Positions 1 through 11,330 of a DNA stretch of 64,000 nucleotides are shown one piece after another (the stretch's first letter is position 1; every line of letters starts with the position of its first letter). The notes under the pieces are model-generated. The model did no database searches and was not told the DNA's origin. It was given only the letters and a program-made list of their open reading frames with translations. The stretch covers positions 9,617,001 through 9,681,000 of the forward strand of contig NC_092673.1 in the NCBI RefSeq assembly GCF_964355755.1, in the 5' to 3' direction. Origin of the DNA: Antedon mediterranea. Lineage: Eukaryota > Echinodermata > Crinoidea > Comatulida > Antedonidae. The translations under genes were made by a program, and so were the position numbers.

Positions 1-540
1 GATCCGAGGTCGATTATCAAAAATCTGGCTTGAATGTTGCCACTTGATTTACAAAATGAGTTAGGTCGTTTATCTTTAGGCCGGGCACCCCCCAAAGAAC
101 AGTATTATCATAGTGATGACTGATTCGGAAGTCAGGCAAAGGTCGATGTGAACCGAGTATGGAGTCGGACGAATTACCCAAGCCGTGTGATGGAAAGCGA
201 GGCTTTCGCTCAAACCGGAAACGAATGAGTTGAGCCTAGGACACAACCAGACAACATAATTACAGAAAAGTACGAAAAATCGAACAGAATGGGGGTAAGA
301 TAAGGTGTTAGATAAATTCCAGTCAAAGTATATTGTGTGAGTTCACACAGCCTATAAGTGTATGAGGATAAAATAAACTGGTAAATGTAAAAGTGAAAAT
401 TATTTTACTTAGCCAAAAACTGGCGTGGTAATCTGTTGACAGCGTGAGGTGAAGAGGATGAGATGCTCACGCTGTCAAAAGATGATTGCGAGAGCGCCCC
501 GCAATCACGTGATTTTTACCCTTAAAAGTATTTTGACATG
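1..540. other. non-coding, two perfect short hairpins
   Basis: No coding signal was recognised. Near the right side lie two perfect inverted repeats: a 13-bp stem (TTGACAGCGTGAG at 436-448 pairing with 466-478, 17-nt loop) and a 7-bp stem (GATTGCG at 484-490 pairing with 500-506). They directly precede the LINE fragment that starts at about 541 and could belong to its 5' flank or to an older element. Confidence 0.5.
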
Positions 541-950
541 TAGATCCTGGACTTCCGAAAAGCTTTTGACAGTGTGTGGCATGAAGGCATATTAAAATCA
601 GCATGGGATGCAGGGAGAAGGGGAAAGGTTTGGCGAATCATCAAATGCTAATATATAGTAATGTCAAAGCAAAGGGGGAAATGATCTTACAGATCAATTC
701 AATGTAAATAAGGGTGTTAAACAGGGTTGCGTTTTATCCCCAATAATATTTTGTATCTTTATAAATGAATTTGTTGAAATGCTTCGTAACAATGATTTTG
801 GAGTTAGAATGAATGGTTCATGGATGGGTGGCCTCTTTTGGGCCGATTATGTTGGTTTGCTAGATAATAATGAATTTGAAATGTTAAAAATGCTAGATAT
901 TGCAGGGAAATATGCAATGGAGTGGAAGTTAAGCTTCAATTATGAAAAAT
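541..950 (+). pseudogene. decayed LINE reverse transcriptase fragment
   Basis: Two reading frames carry reverse transcriptase motifs of a non-LTR retrotransposon. At 544-650 the translation contains ILDFRKAFDSVWH (motif A region), then hits a stop. After a frameshift, 713-950 gives GVKQGCVLSPIIF (motif B region), followed by a degraded motif C in which the usual F/YADD reads WADY, and then a palm/thumb-like stretch ending near NYEKS. The open frame runs on to 1015, but 951-1013 is an inverted copy of the satellite found at 1847-1909, so those last residues are not LINE. The fragment lacks endonuclease and C-terminus and is dead. The clade cannot be fixed from so little sequence. Confidence 0.75.
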
Positions 951-1909
951 CTAATGCTAGAGAGTTGATTTTTTCAAAGCCTTATTCAGAATGTACATAT
1001 TTATATTCGCTCTAATGATACAGCTTAACACCATTGAAACACCGGTTCTCGTCAGATCACCAAAGTTAATGAGCGACGTTGGGCCTGGTTAGAGTTTGGA
1101 TGGGAGACCATCTGGGAATATCGGGTGCTGTATATGGAGCTGGGGTCCCGTTAGGCATTTGAAATCAGCATTGCTGACTCTTATGGCAGCCCCTGCATCT
1201 AGTATCTGCCTTTCTTCTGGTGAAGGTGGGCACTGGACGAGAGAAGCCATTGATTAATGTTAGGACCAATCAAGGTGCTTTAAACAGTCCTGGCTTTGTT
1301 TGTATCAAACCTGTTAGTGGCGGTAATTATCGGTGTTGGTTTCGATTGAATAAAAAAAAAGTTTTACGCAAAAATTTTCGGAATTATGACATTTGACCCT
1401 CGACACTATTTCTCAATATTGTCATATTTCTCAATATTTTCATTGTTTTGGCCTCAAATGACTCGGATACAGGTTTTCTAAAGCCAGCATAGAACTGTTT
1501 AGTAATTTTCAAAGTCACACCTACCTTTGTTACTTCCCTCGAAAGTATGCAAATTTGTAGTACAAGAGGTGAAAGTTGTCATATCTATATCGGTCATTAG
1601 AGATACATAAGGCAATTCACTGTAATTTGCATATTTCATATAACTTATTGTACTACTAATTTGCATACTTTCGAGGTGCTTGACTTTTGGAATTACTACG
1701 GTCCTATACTGGCTATATAAAACCTGTATCCAAGTCATTTGAGGCCAAAACAAAGTCTGAACATACATTTTAGTTGCATTATATGCAAATATTGAGAAAT
1801 AGGGTCGAGGGTCAAATGTCATAATTTTTTCGTAAAATGTTTTATTAGAGCAAATAAAAATATGCACATTCTGAATAAGGCTTTGAAAAAATCAACTCTC
1901 TAGCATTAA
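951..1909. repeat. foldback of satellite arms, interrupted by a SINE
   Basis: The left arm (951-1013 and about 1356-1563) is the reverse complement of the right arm (about 1650-1909). Landmarks: the left arm has TAATGCTAGAGAG at 952 and GCCTCAAATGACTCGGATAC at about 1452; the right arm has the complements near 1905 and 1720. An ~85-bp spacer lies between the inner ends. The left arm is broken by the 5S-derived SINE at 1014-1355. The arms belong to the ~340-bp satellite that continues in forward orientation to 2590. Confidence 0.7.
1014..1355 (+). repeat. 5S rRNA-derived SINE (SINE3-like)
   Basis: Positions 1016-1133 align along their whole length with animal 5S rRNA: the CACCGGTTCTCGTC block (about 1040-1053), GATCACCAAAGTTAA, GGGCCTGGTTAG, then TTTGGATGGGAGACC and CTGGGAATA (the C-box region of the internal pol III promoter), and GGGTGCTGTAT at the 3' end. 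About 220 bp of unrelated sequence and an A-rich tail (1350-1360) follow. That is the structure of a SINE3-type element, not a functional 5S gene: substitutions are scattered and no T-run terminates the 5S part. It splits an inverted satellite arm, so its boundaries are defined by comparison with the intact arm at 1800-1860. A dispersed 5S pseudogene with fortuitous flanks is the alternative. Confidence 0.75.
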
Positions 1910-2590
1910 TGGTTTTCAAAATATGGGAAGACTGTAATTTCACCCCTTTATTTGCATATTTATTGTAATTTGTACTTCTAATTAGCATAATTTCGAGTTG
2001 CATGACGAAGGCATGATTTGGGGAATTACAAAGCGGTCCTATGTCGACTATAGGAAACCTGTATCCAAGTTAAATTTGAGTCCAAAACAAAGTCTCTACA
2101 GACATTTTAGTCGCATTATGTATGCAAACATTGATAAATGGGGTCAATTGTTTTATTTCTGGTCATTTTTTCGTAAAATGTTTAATTAGAGCAAATATAA
2201 ATATGTACATTCTGAACAAGTTTTGGAAAAAATTAACTCTCTGGACATAGTGGTTTTCGATATATAGGAACCTGTAAGTCCAACCCCTAATTTGCATATT
2301 TCATGTAACTTGTACTAATAATTTGCATACTTTGAAGGTGAATGATACAGGTGTGATTTTGAGATTTACTAAACACTTTACTAACACTAAACAGTCCTAT
2401 GTTGGCTATTAGAAACCTGTATCCGAGTCATTTGAGGGCAAAATAAAGTTTCGACATACATTTTAGTTTCATTATAATATGCAATATTGAGAAATGGGGT
2501 CGAGGGTCGAATGTCATACGTCCGGTCAGTTTTTTGTAAAATGTTTCATTGGAGCAAATAGAAATATGTACATTCTGAATATGGCTGTTG
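1910..2590 (+). repeat. ~340-bp satellite, two forward units
   Basis: Units begin near 1908 and 2251 (ATGGTTTTCAAAATATGGG / GTGGTTTTCGATATATAGG), giving a period of about 343 bp. Shared landmarks are TAATTTGCATA, AAACCTGTATCC, CATTTTAGT, GAGAAATGGGGTC and GTAAAATGTTT..TTAGAGCAAATA. The units are well diverged and have no conserved reading frame. Confidence 0.75.
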
Positions 2591-3001
2591 AGTGCGTATA
2601 TATAGGCTATTACTTGTTACTTGTCTGTATAGCTATCCCCATTATTGGGGACATTTAGCCGTCATTGACATTGTGTTGACATAGCACAACAATGAGAGAC
2701 ATTAATTTTGATGAGAAGGTCATGGAACACTAATTAATTTAAAACTAAAAACCTGGGACCTGTAACCCTAGGTAGGGACCCTGACGGGTACTCTCCCTCC
2801 GCGTCAAAGGGATCCCGAAACTCATCGGTGGGCAGGGGCGCTCATCTCCCTGTTCAGGATTATTGCTGATGATTACTCAGAAATAAAAACTTTGCAAAAA
2901 TACAATATAAATCATACTAAGAGTATTCCATGACATTTTAGGATCTCATAATAACAAAATTTGTCGCTCATATACATGCCAAACTTGTTGAAAATTGATT
3001 A
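2591..3001. other. non-coding spacer
   Basis: No gene or repeat relationship was recognised here. It sits between the satellite block and the first Helentron-like head. Confidence 0.4.
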
Positions 3002-4677
3002 TTAGTTATCCGCTTGGTATACCAAGCGGATAACTCCTTGTGATTGTATGAGATCAACAGTTTTTTTCTGTATTATTAGTTATCCGCATTCAGCGGATAA
3101 CTCCTTGTAACTGTCCTGTTTCATCATCTTTTTTTTTTTCTGTATTCTTCTTTCTTTCTGTCATTTTTGTGTCTCGCGTAACTCAAAAACGTGTAAACAT
3201 AACATTTCATAACTTTGTCAACATGTGGGCATTTACGTGAAATTGTGCACCTCCTATTTTGAATGACCTCAGAGTTGCGCAACATGACTTACGCGCGTTT
3301 TTACGAATTTCGCGTATTTAACATAGATCGAAAACCATATAACAATTTATTATGAAACTTAACAAAAGTTTAAGTTATATCTTGCGCTAACTGACTATGG
3401 GGAAAAAATGGCATGTTTCACACGAAGTTACGCGTGCACGTGCGTTTAAAATTTCAAAATGCGAAAAATCAATTTCTAATCAACTTTCTACGCATTTCAT
3501 GTCATTTTGAGCATGTAAAAAATTCCCACGCGCGCGCATTTTTTTACGCGCATGGTGCGAACGTAGTGTTGAAAACAATTTTTTTTGCATGATTTATGTT
3601 TTTTCAGCCTTTTCTAGTAATTTTACCAACTTTTAAACAATTTCGACTTAAAATTACGTCATACGGGCACGTTGAATTGGATAATTTACGTGCGTTTTTG
3701 ATGAAAAAGTAAAAAAATTTGTCAAAATTCGTCAAAATTATGCCTTTTTTAAACAGTCATAGATTCTAAACAACGAGGTGAACTTTTTTTAAATTACATA
3801 TTCTGGAAGTTGATGAGTTGTAGATATCGGATCATGAATCAATATGGCTAACCGGACATTGTGACATCATCGTATGGCCACACGAATGTAAAATATAGGA
3901 TTTTTGTCTCTTTTGTTATTGCTCATCATATTCAATGGAGCGCATCACACCTATCTGTATTCCGTTTTCTCCGAGATTTTAATATTGTCTAGGTCAATCA
4001 CCAATCTTACGCATGAGTTAAAAATATTTTAATTTTTATGACGTCATCATGCCTAAAAATTATAATTAACAGGGTCATTAATTTCATTCTTACAGTAAAT
4101 TTTAATCTGTTATAGCTTGTAACAACAAAAAGTGATAATTATGATTAAAACGTTTTCTGGAAGCTATTGGACTGTAGATACGAATTAATGTGAACATTTT
4201 GCCAATCGGATGTTGTGAAGTCATCATATGGCCAGTTGAATAAAAAAAGTCGTATTTTCATATTTTGCGTCATAATTCATCACATTTAAACGAGCACGCA
4301 TCCATATTCTACGTATTCAAATTTCTTCTACACGTTAATATGTTGTTGGTGAGATAATGTCCTTCCGAAATTGCTATCTTAGTGTTTAATTTGAATACCG
4401 TCGCCATGTTAAAAATTGGAATAAACGGTGGGTCGCGTAATTTCACCTATTCTACACTGTATGTAATATGTATACAGATTATATTGTAGTGTTTGCATGT
4501 ATATACTATATGACACAAAATTGACAGAATTCAGCACTAACAGCATATCATATTCTTCAGTTCTTGTCATAATGCCATAATCTTTATCTGTGTGCAATAT
4601 TCCAACGTATGACGTGCACGTGGCGTTTGTCGTGGTGCGGATAACTAACTCGTCAAAGTGACGAGTTTCATGTCTAG
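3002..4677 (+). mobile_element. Helentron-like non-autonomous element, copy 1 (two heads)
   Basis: A complete non-coding element of about 1.6 kb with a duplicated 5' head. The heads start with TTAGTTATCCGC at 3002 and 3076, each forming a palindrome (TTATCCGC...GCGGATAA). Near the 3' end, GCGGATAACTAA (4637-4648) is the exact reverse complement of the 5' terminus; a 19-nt hairpin (ACTCGTC AAAGT GACGAGT, 4648-4666) follows, then CTAG (4674-4677), with T next to it. A 5' terminal repeat pairing with a 3' subterminal one, plus a hairpin just before CTRR and a T-T junction, matches the known Helentron/Helitron2 layout. No Rep/helicase frame is present, so it must be mobilised in trans. The body contains two related ~400-bp modules, each with TGACGTCA-type sites. 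Confidence 0.8.
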
Positions 4678-4734
4678 TTAATTTTCTGTCTGGTTGCTGT
4701 GATGTGCACCTGGGCAGCACAGATAATGACACTG

Positions 4735-5130
4735 CATTAGTGGTTTTCGAGATATAGGACAACTGTAATTTTCCTCCTTATTTGCATATTTTATTTAAAT
4801 TGTACTACTAATTTGCATACTTTCGAGGTGTGTGACAAAGGTGTAATTTTTTGGATTACAAAGTGGTCCTATGCTGGCTATTAGGTCATTTGAGGGCAAA
4901 ATAAAGTCTCTACAGACATTTTAGTCACATTGTGTATGCAAACATTGAGAAATGGGGTCGAAGATCAAATGTTGTACTTACGGTTATTTTTTTGTAAAAT
5001 GTTTCATTAGAGTAAATAAAAATATATACATTTTGAATAAATCAGTGAAAAAATCCACTCTCTGGGACTAGTAGTTTTTGAGATATGGTAACCCTGTAAT
5101 CTCGCCCTAATTTGCATATTTAAGCTAATT
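4735..5130 (+). repeat. ~330-bp satellite, second block
   Basis: This is the same satellite as 1910-2590: TAGTGGTTTTCGAGATATAGG at about 4738 recurs as TAGTAGTTTTTGAGATATGG at about 5070 (period ~330 bp). TTTGCATA, GTCATTTGAGG, GAGAAATGGGGTC and GTAAAATGTTTCATTAGAG are conserved in order. Confidence 0.75.
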
Positions 5131-6087
5131 TTCATATTATCAGTGTAGTATTTACGTAGTTATTTATGTAAATAGCCTACTTGGTCTGCAAGTTGCATTA
5201 TTTGCATATTAGTCTGCAGATGGTTAATGGCAACGGGGCATACAACAAAACACACATATAGCGTTGGTTATAGATGCGATACACGGTAGCCTACTGTACA
5301 CAGAATAACGTTTGTTATATATGACACTTGACTGGATTGTTTGAATACGTTTCTTTATTTGGTATATCACAATCGGGATGAGTGACAGAGGTGTGATGCT
5401 CAAATTTTGATCTCCTCATCATGTGACCATTTAAAAAAGAAAAATCTCTGTTTGCAATTTGTTTCACTCAAAATGATAGATTAATAATGCCATAAGAGAG
5501 ATTGAATTAGTAAAGCTAAATAATGACCTTGAAATTTTGGATGAGTAACATGGTACAATTTTATAATGCTAATGTAAAAACTATTTTAGTTTTTTAAATA
5601 GATTTATTTTTAAACTGTATCCATACTGTTATATATCTATGTATCTATGTAACTTTTTGTCTTTTTTTGTGTATCTATATATAAATTATGGTTAATTCTG
5701 ACATAGGCGAGCACAATGGACAAACTTTAGGACAAATCTCCACCTTGGATACCTACATTATCTATCCTCAGATGTACCGCGAAACGTAGATTTGATAACA
5801 TTAGTTTTCAGTATTACGCTATTGTTCCATTTTTGTCTTTTACAACGACACAATTTAGCGTTTCCTATCAAAATTTGTGGATATCATAGGGTAATTTTCA
5901 CACACTCGTGCTGTTAACCGGCTTCTGGGTCCTGTGACTTCCCGCAAAATGGCCGTTGGTGGAGACATTTCAATATTTTTATTTGTTGATAAGTCCAGAA
6001 AATACAAATACAAAGCCAAATTAATAACTCTTGATAAAATTTGAATTATGAAATAGGGAGGCTGAAATGACAGGTTTTTACTTTAAT
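5131..6087. other. AT-rich non-coding
   Basis: No supported gene or element. The sequence is AT-rich with short TATCTATGTATC runs near 5630-5690. Confidence 0.4.
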
Positions 6088-6370
6088 TATTGAAGGCCTT
6101 TACTTTTATGTAAACTACATATGATTTTAGTGATTCAACTGATCGTGAACTACTATGTTTAATTTATTTTAGATATGCAACTAATCAATTATATTGATTA
6201 AAAAGGCATTTACTTTGTGAACTACAATTTGTTTTAGTAATTTAACTATTATTGAAGGCCTTTACTTTTACATGAACTACAATGTGATTTTAGTGATTCA
6301 ACTGAATCTTGAACTACAATTTATTTGTTTTAGATATTCAGCTAATCAATTATGCTATTTATTAACCACT
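6088..6370 (+). repeat. two-unit tandem repeat, ~161 bp
   Basis: TATTGAAGGCCTTTACTTTTA occurs at about 6090 and 6251. Each is followed by TGAACTACAATGTGATTTTAG-like sequence, GTGATTCAACTGA, TTTAGATAT.CA and CTAATCAATTAT. A shorter related block lies between them (6208-6245). Confidence 0.65.
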
Positions 6371-6658
6371 TAATTAAATGTAGGTGCGATTCAATGTTAC
6401 TAAAGGAGGCCAGGTACCAGGAAACACTAATGTTTATATTATCGATTATTTCTGCTGCTTGCTCTGTTTATAATTATAAATGGTGTCTACTACGACCGAT
6501 ATAAGTAGGCTACGAAAGTTCCAAAATTAACAAGATGCTGTTGTCATGATATATTGTGATACAAATGTTAAACTATGATAAATTGATAAACTATGCTTTG
6601 GTCTCTTGGTACGGTCACGGTCACGTTAGAGACTGTCAGTGATTGATGACCCCTATTA

Positions 6659-7710
6659 GGCGTCATCTACAAATTATTTCAGACCACAAATCAGCGTCCA
6701 GACGCGTTTTCTATTGTTTACCCAAAAACGCGTCTCAAAACGCGTCTGATTTGGCTGCGTCTAGACGCCAATATGCATGTTCGACTATGGCCCCGCCCCT
6801 ATATACGGCTGACTGCACATTGTTATACTGTGTACTGGTGTTAAACGCGCTACATATAAGTGAATTCATTGAGAGCGTGATATTAAATTATTATTTACAA
6901 CCGGCAGTAAGACAAACAAATCAGTACAGGTATACCCTTTTACCGCCGACAGAGTATGTAAAGCGCAAATTTTCGTTTCTATTTATTCGCAACCTTTTAT
7001 TTTTGCGATTTTATTTTTCTTGTGGTAAAGAGTGAATTTACCACATGCAAAAACGTTCAAGTTAACTTTAGGAACATGGAATCACTCAAACTATTGACCT
7101 ACAGTACAGAAAGAAAATACTGCAACTTTACCTACGAAGTAGCTTCGTAGGCTACGTTGTTGGCTTCGTAGGTTCCATTGTTTGGCTTCGTAACCTCAAT
7201 AAACAACTTTCAATGAACTACATTCTGAACTTCGTAGGGAGTTCGTAACCTAAATAAACAACCCTACGATGTTCTTAGTGAAGTAAGGTGTGAAATTAAT
7301 GTGTTAAATTTAACTGGCGGAGGACCAAGTTGTAAATATAATATAATATTTTTTAATCGTAATCGTTTCCTTCGTGCGTGTTTACCTACTCAACGGCGAA
7401 TATAAATATAAATTTCCCACGATGTAAACGTAGAGACACGCCATCCAACACAGGTGAACCTCAATGAACAGGCCAACTAATAAACATATTATAGCGAATG
7501 TCCAGTCCATCCAGAACGATGCCGAGAAAAAAAGATCGTAAACAATTCATTCTAAATATAGTATCAGAACGTTTTCAGTCGGTCGCTCAACATTTCGCTC
7601 AAAAAGACTGCCGACAGAAGACCGTAATAAATACAGACCTAGTTTTTTTGGTCACATGGCATGAAACGCGATACTCTGGTGGCTGCCGTCTGACGACGAT
7701 AAAACAGTAA
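6659..7710 (+). mobile_element. TTA-flanked TIR element, 3'-truncated copy
   Basis: It starts GGCGTCATCTACAAATTATT directly after TTA and is nearly identical to the left 1.03 kb of the complete element at 46469-48165. Similarity stops at 7710, so the right end and second TIR are missing. Shared landmarks include the subterminal AGACGCGT motifs, a GC/TATA-like block at 6791-6806, the CCTACGAAG..CTTCGTAGG hairpin near 7131-7151, and a short reading frame at 7519-7710. The TTA flank and the TIR suggest a PIF/Harbinger-type element. Confidence 0.75.
7519..7710 (+). CDS. small conserved reading frame in TTA element (63 aa)
   Basis: ATG at 7519 opens a 63-codon frame starting MPRKKDRKQF, rich in basic residues, and ending TTIKQ-stop. 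The same frame occurs in the other copy at 47319-47498 (59 codons). There a 12-bp block between two CGCTCAA direct repeats is missing, which keeps the frame. An upstream ATG at 7498 exists only in this copy (ACG in the other), so 7519 is the better start. No domain was recognised. It could be a remnant of a transposon-encoded DNA-binding N-terminus or an accidental open frame. A GC-rich/TATA-like block about 720 bp upstream could serve as promoter. Expression is unproven. Confidence 0.35.
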   Translation: MPRKKDRKQFILNIVSERFQSVAQHFAQKDCRQKTVINTDLVFLVTWHETRYSGGCRLTTIKQ

Positions 7711-7950
7711 TTCAGATAGTGTAATGGTTTCCTCCTGGGTGTAACGTTCAGATAATATATATAATAATATAATATATATACTGTTCTTTACAATTATATT
7801 ATTTGCATCTTGCGTTCTTATGATTGGTACCAATTGCTGTAAAGTTTTCACATCATTACAGGAGAATTAATGTACATTTCGTTTACAAATAATTAAATCT
7901 ATTGAGTAACTTTTCATTACCCGGAAGCAAGCTTCTGACATCGATTCTAT
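7711..7950. other. AT-rich spacer
   Basis: Contains a TATATAATAATATAATATATATA stretch split across 7757-7780 and nothing else that can be assigned. The LINE begins soon after. Confidence 0.35.
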
Positions 7951-10013
7951 GGGTAAGGGGTATAATGTGTCGGAAAATATTGGATTCTCATTCTCCACCT
8001 ATGCATCGCACTCTTGTGCTTCACCCTCATGCAACCTGGTATACAGGTGAACATCATTCAATGAAGCAGGAGCGTCGACGTCTGGAGCGCAAGTGGCTGA
8101 AATCTGGTCTTATGGTAGACAAACAACTGTACCATAATCGGTGCACTATAACTACATCTTTTCAAGGCCAAGACGGAGTATCACAAAGATGAGGTATTAG
8201 GATGTGATCAACGCAAGTTATTCCGTGTTGCTGACAAGTTAACATCTACTGCCATCTCTAGTCCTCTTCCTGTTCATGATGATGCTAAAACTCTTGCAAA
8301 TCTATTCTCTGACTTTTTTAAAAACAAGATTGAGAGATATTGCAGCACTTTTTCATCAACCTCCCCTCATTCTGTTGAATCTCAATCATTTCAAAGTAAT
8401 TTCAATACCTTTGACCCTGTCTCAAGGGTCAAAGTCTTTGCTGATGATTTACTTAATGTCATTAGGTCAGCCTCCATTACTTCTTGCTCCCTGGATCCGC
8501 TTCCTCTTAAAGTATTTAAAACTTGTCTTCCTACCCTTCTTCCCTTCTTTACCAAAGTTGTCAACACCTCACTGAGCTCAGGTATCTTTCCATCTTCACT
8601 CAAACATGCCTGCATAACACCATTGTTAAAGAAGCCATCTCTGGATACTGAGGAATTTGCAAGTTACAGACCCATTTCCAATCTTCCATTTCTTGGAAAA
8701 ATTATTGAAAGGGTTGTGTCCAGTCAGCTGCAATCATATCTGAATAGCAATGGCTTATTTGCCACTAGACAATCCGCCTATTGTCCAAACCATAGTGTAG
8801 AATCTGCACTTCTTCTTGTGCATAATGATATTAGCATTGCACTTGACAACCATAATGAGGTTCTTAAGGTCCTTTTGGACTTAAGTGCTGCTTTTGACAC
8901 CATCAACCATAAGCATTTATTAAATCGTCTATCATCACGTTACGGTATCTCTGGAATCTGTCATAATTGGTTTGCATCATATCTAAATGATAGGTCCCAG
9001 TCAATTGTCATCAAGGATGTTTTGTTGAACCCGGCTCTGCTTACAGTTGGTGTTCCACAAGGGTCTGTGGTTGGTCGTCTTCTGTTTATTTTATTTTTAT
9101 GAATCTCACAATGTGAAGTGTATGGCGTATGCTGATGACACTCAGCTTTATGTCACTTTCAACCCTAATCAGCGTGATTCTGCTGTCAGTAAACTTGAAT
9201 CCTGTATTGCCGAAGTCTGTGCATGTTGTCAATCTAACAGCCTGGTCGTGAATGATGCTAAAACAGAACTTATTCATTTTTCTTCTAGTTTTAAGCCTGC
9301 CTGCTGGACTGTATCTGTTAAGATTGGTAATACTTTCATTTAACCTTCGTCATCCTGTAGAAACCTTGGAGTTGTCATGGACTCAACGCTTAGTATGTCT
9401 AATCAGGTACATAACATCTGCAAAGCTGGGCTTCACGCTATTCGTAAAATTGGAAGCATTCGGAAGTACCTGGATTCAAGATCAACTGAGATACTTACAT
9501 CAAGGCTAGATTGTTGTAACTCATTACTTTATAGCTTACCAGCAAAGGATATCTCTAAAATTCAGCGAGTCCAGAACACAGCTGCCTGATTGGTAGGTAG
9601 TTCAAAGCCCCATAAGGCAACATTACACACCTGTGCTAAGACAACTTCATTGGCTTTCGGTAACACAAAGAATTACCTATTTGTTTTCAAAGCTCTTCAT
9701 AATTCTTCATCTAAGTTCATTTCTGAACTTATTCAACCGTATGTTCCTGAGGTCTCTGAGATCAGGATCTGAGTCTCTTCTTGCCAATATATTCCATCCT
9801 TCCACTAAGTTTTATGGAAATCGTTACTTTTCTTTGGCATCCGTTTCTCTTTGGAATGCGTTGCCTATTGAAATCCGTCAGGCAACTTCCACCAGTGTCT
9901 TCAAATCTCTCCTCAAAACCCACCTTTTGAATTTTAAATTTTCTAAATTTTTCTGTCTATGTAAAGCGCATTGAGGCTTTTAGCAACAAGTACCAGTTAT
10001 TATTGTTATTACA
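7950..10013 (+). pseudogene. 5'-truncated LINE (CR1/L2-type), several frameshifts
   Basis: The linker region after the endonuclease begins near 7980 (DSHSPPMHRTLVL...WYTGE). After a frameshift near 8140, one frame stays open from about 8161 to 9102. It contains LLKKPSLD.EEFASYRPISN, LDLSAAFDTINHKHLL (motif A) and VGVPQGSVVG (motif B). A small deletion near 9100 shifts the frame; YADDTQLYV (motif C) follows at about 9127, then the thumb/C-terminal part over three short frames (9252-9974) ending ASVSLWNALPIEIRQ...FKSLLKTHL. The 3' end GTAAAGCGCATTGAGGC at about 9960 plus a TTATTATTGTTATTA tail matches CR1/L2-type tails. The endonuclease is missing. At least four disruptions make it non-functional. 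Confidence 0.85.
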
Positions 10014-10125
10014 AAAAGGCGGGTCCCGTTATTTTCACCTATTCTGCACTGTATAGTATGTATACAGTATATAGTGTACCTATAATGTATATACTTCGAC
10101 ACAAAATAGAGGGCACACTAACATT
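10014..10125 (+). repeat. fragment of Helentron-like 3' region
   Basis: GGCGGGTCCCGTTATTTTCACCTATTCTGCACTGTAT followed by a TATACAGTATA run and GACACAAAAT matches the segment about 250-400 bp before the 3' end of the Helentron-like copies (for example 24163-24250). Terminal hairpin and CTAG are absent. Confidence 0.6.
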
Positions 10126-11330
10126 TTATTTTCACATTTTTATCTATTATGTCCTTACCTTTTCATTGTACATCAATACATGTTTTTTAATTTTAGATGT
10201 GTCTGTCCATGTGATAAAATCTTCCATATTCCTGAACAAAAATAAAAATTTGTAACAATCTATTAATGTATTACCATTAACATATTGATTTCTTATTAGT
10301 ACAGATTATTAAATATTAGTTAGTCCAGAGAAGTTCATTTTTAAAACTTTCGTTCTTTAAAATGAAAAAGAAGAATGCATGTTTGAACCTCTAATGTCGA
10401 AAAAAAACCTGTTAATGTGGAACAATCCGCTCCAACTAATAGCTTTATATATTAAATAAAAAATCAACACCAGCTAAAGTAAAGTTTTATTGATTGTATT
10501 AGGGAATTCATTTATAAATTGTCTTTTTAAAATAGTTTATTGCCTCTGTTTTCAGTCACTCTCTGTGCTTAAGTCATTACAAATTCAATTTTATTCTTTT
10601 TGTATTTTCACCCTTTATCATAAATGTACATATATTTTTGACTAATTTGTTATTTTTACTGTTTTTACAAGTTTTAGGCTATGGTCAAACTACAGCCTCA
10701 AGCCTGGCGCAACTCACCTCGATTGAGACTTTTGTAGTGTGACCGAACGTGGATCGACTCGCGGCTGGCTTGAAAGCGATTTCAATCCAGGTAACTCAAC
10801 CCCAGATGCGCTACCCAGATTGACCTTAGTGTGACCGGGATTGACATTATTTTTTGGAATCTGGCCAATCACAGTCATCAACTCTGTGTTGTTTGTTGGG
10901 AATTTTTTTTCATGGATCGTTCAATTTCGTTGGGTTTTGGTTGAGTTTTTAGATGACACATGAAGATATCAAAGAGATTTGTGCATTAATTTTTCTTCTT
11001 GTAATCTGAGGTCCTTCGTAACTATCACCAGCATTTTGTACGCTGTGCATTGTCTGTCATCTAGTGGTTGAATTTAAGATGAAACTAGAATCGGATAGCC
11101 TACTAAGGATGCCGCCTCTGTATGTGGCGGCAGGCCTATATTAATATTATGTTTACAATCAGTCGATTATTACATTTAGGTGTTTCCATAAATAAAGGGG
11201 CCAAGGTGTGACATTAGGGTCAGAATTTCAAAGTGTGACATTCTAAGTCTAATAATCAATTCTAAATAGTATATCATGTACTTGAACTAAAAAAAAGAAG
11301 CAAACTACACATTAAATCTGTTGTCTCTAT
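10126..11330. other. AT-rich non-coding
   Basis: No supported gene. A GC-richer block at about 10680-10860, with several TGTGACCG-type words, looks like an old repeat but has no second copy in the window. Confidence 0.35.

Noticed and set aside
1016-1133. Functional 5S rRNA gene
   Set aside because: It has scattered substitutions and no terminator T-run, and it continues into a SINE-like body with an A-rich tail.
1499-1867. 122-codon open frame on the minus strand
   Set aside because: It lies wholly within foldback satellite arms and shows no protein signature.
4409-4762. 117-codon minus-strand frame
   Set aside because: It spans the 3' end of a Helentron-like copy and the start of the satellite, so it is chance coding across a junction.
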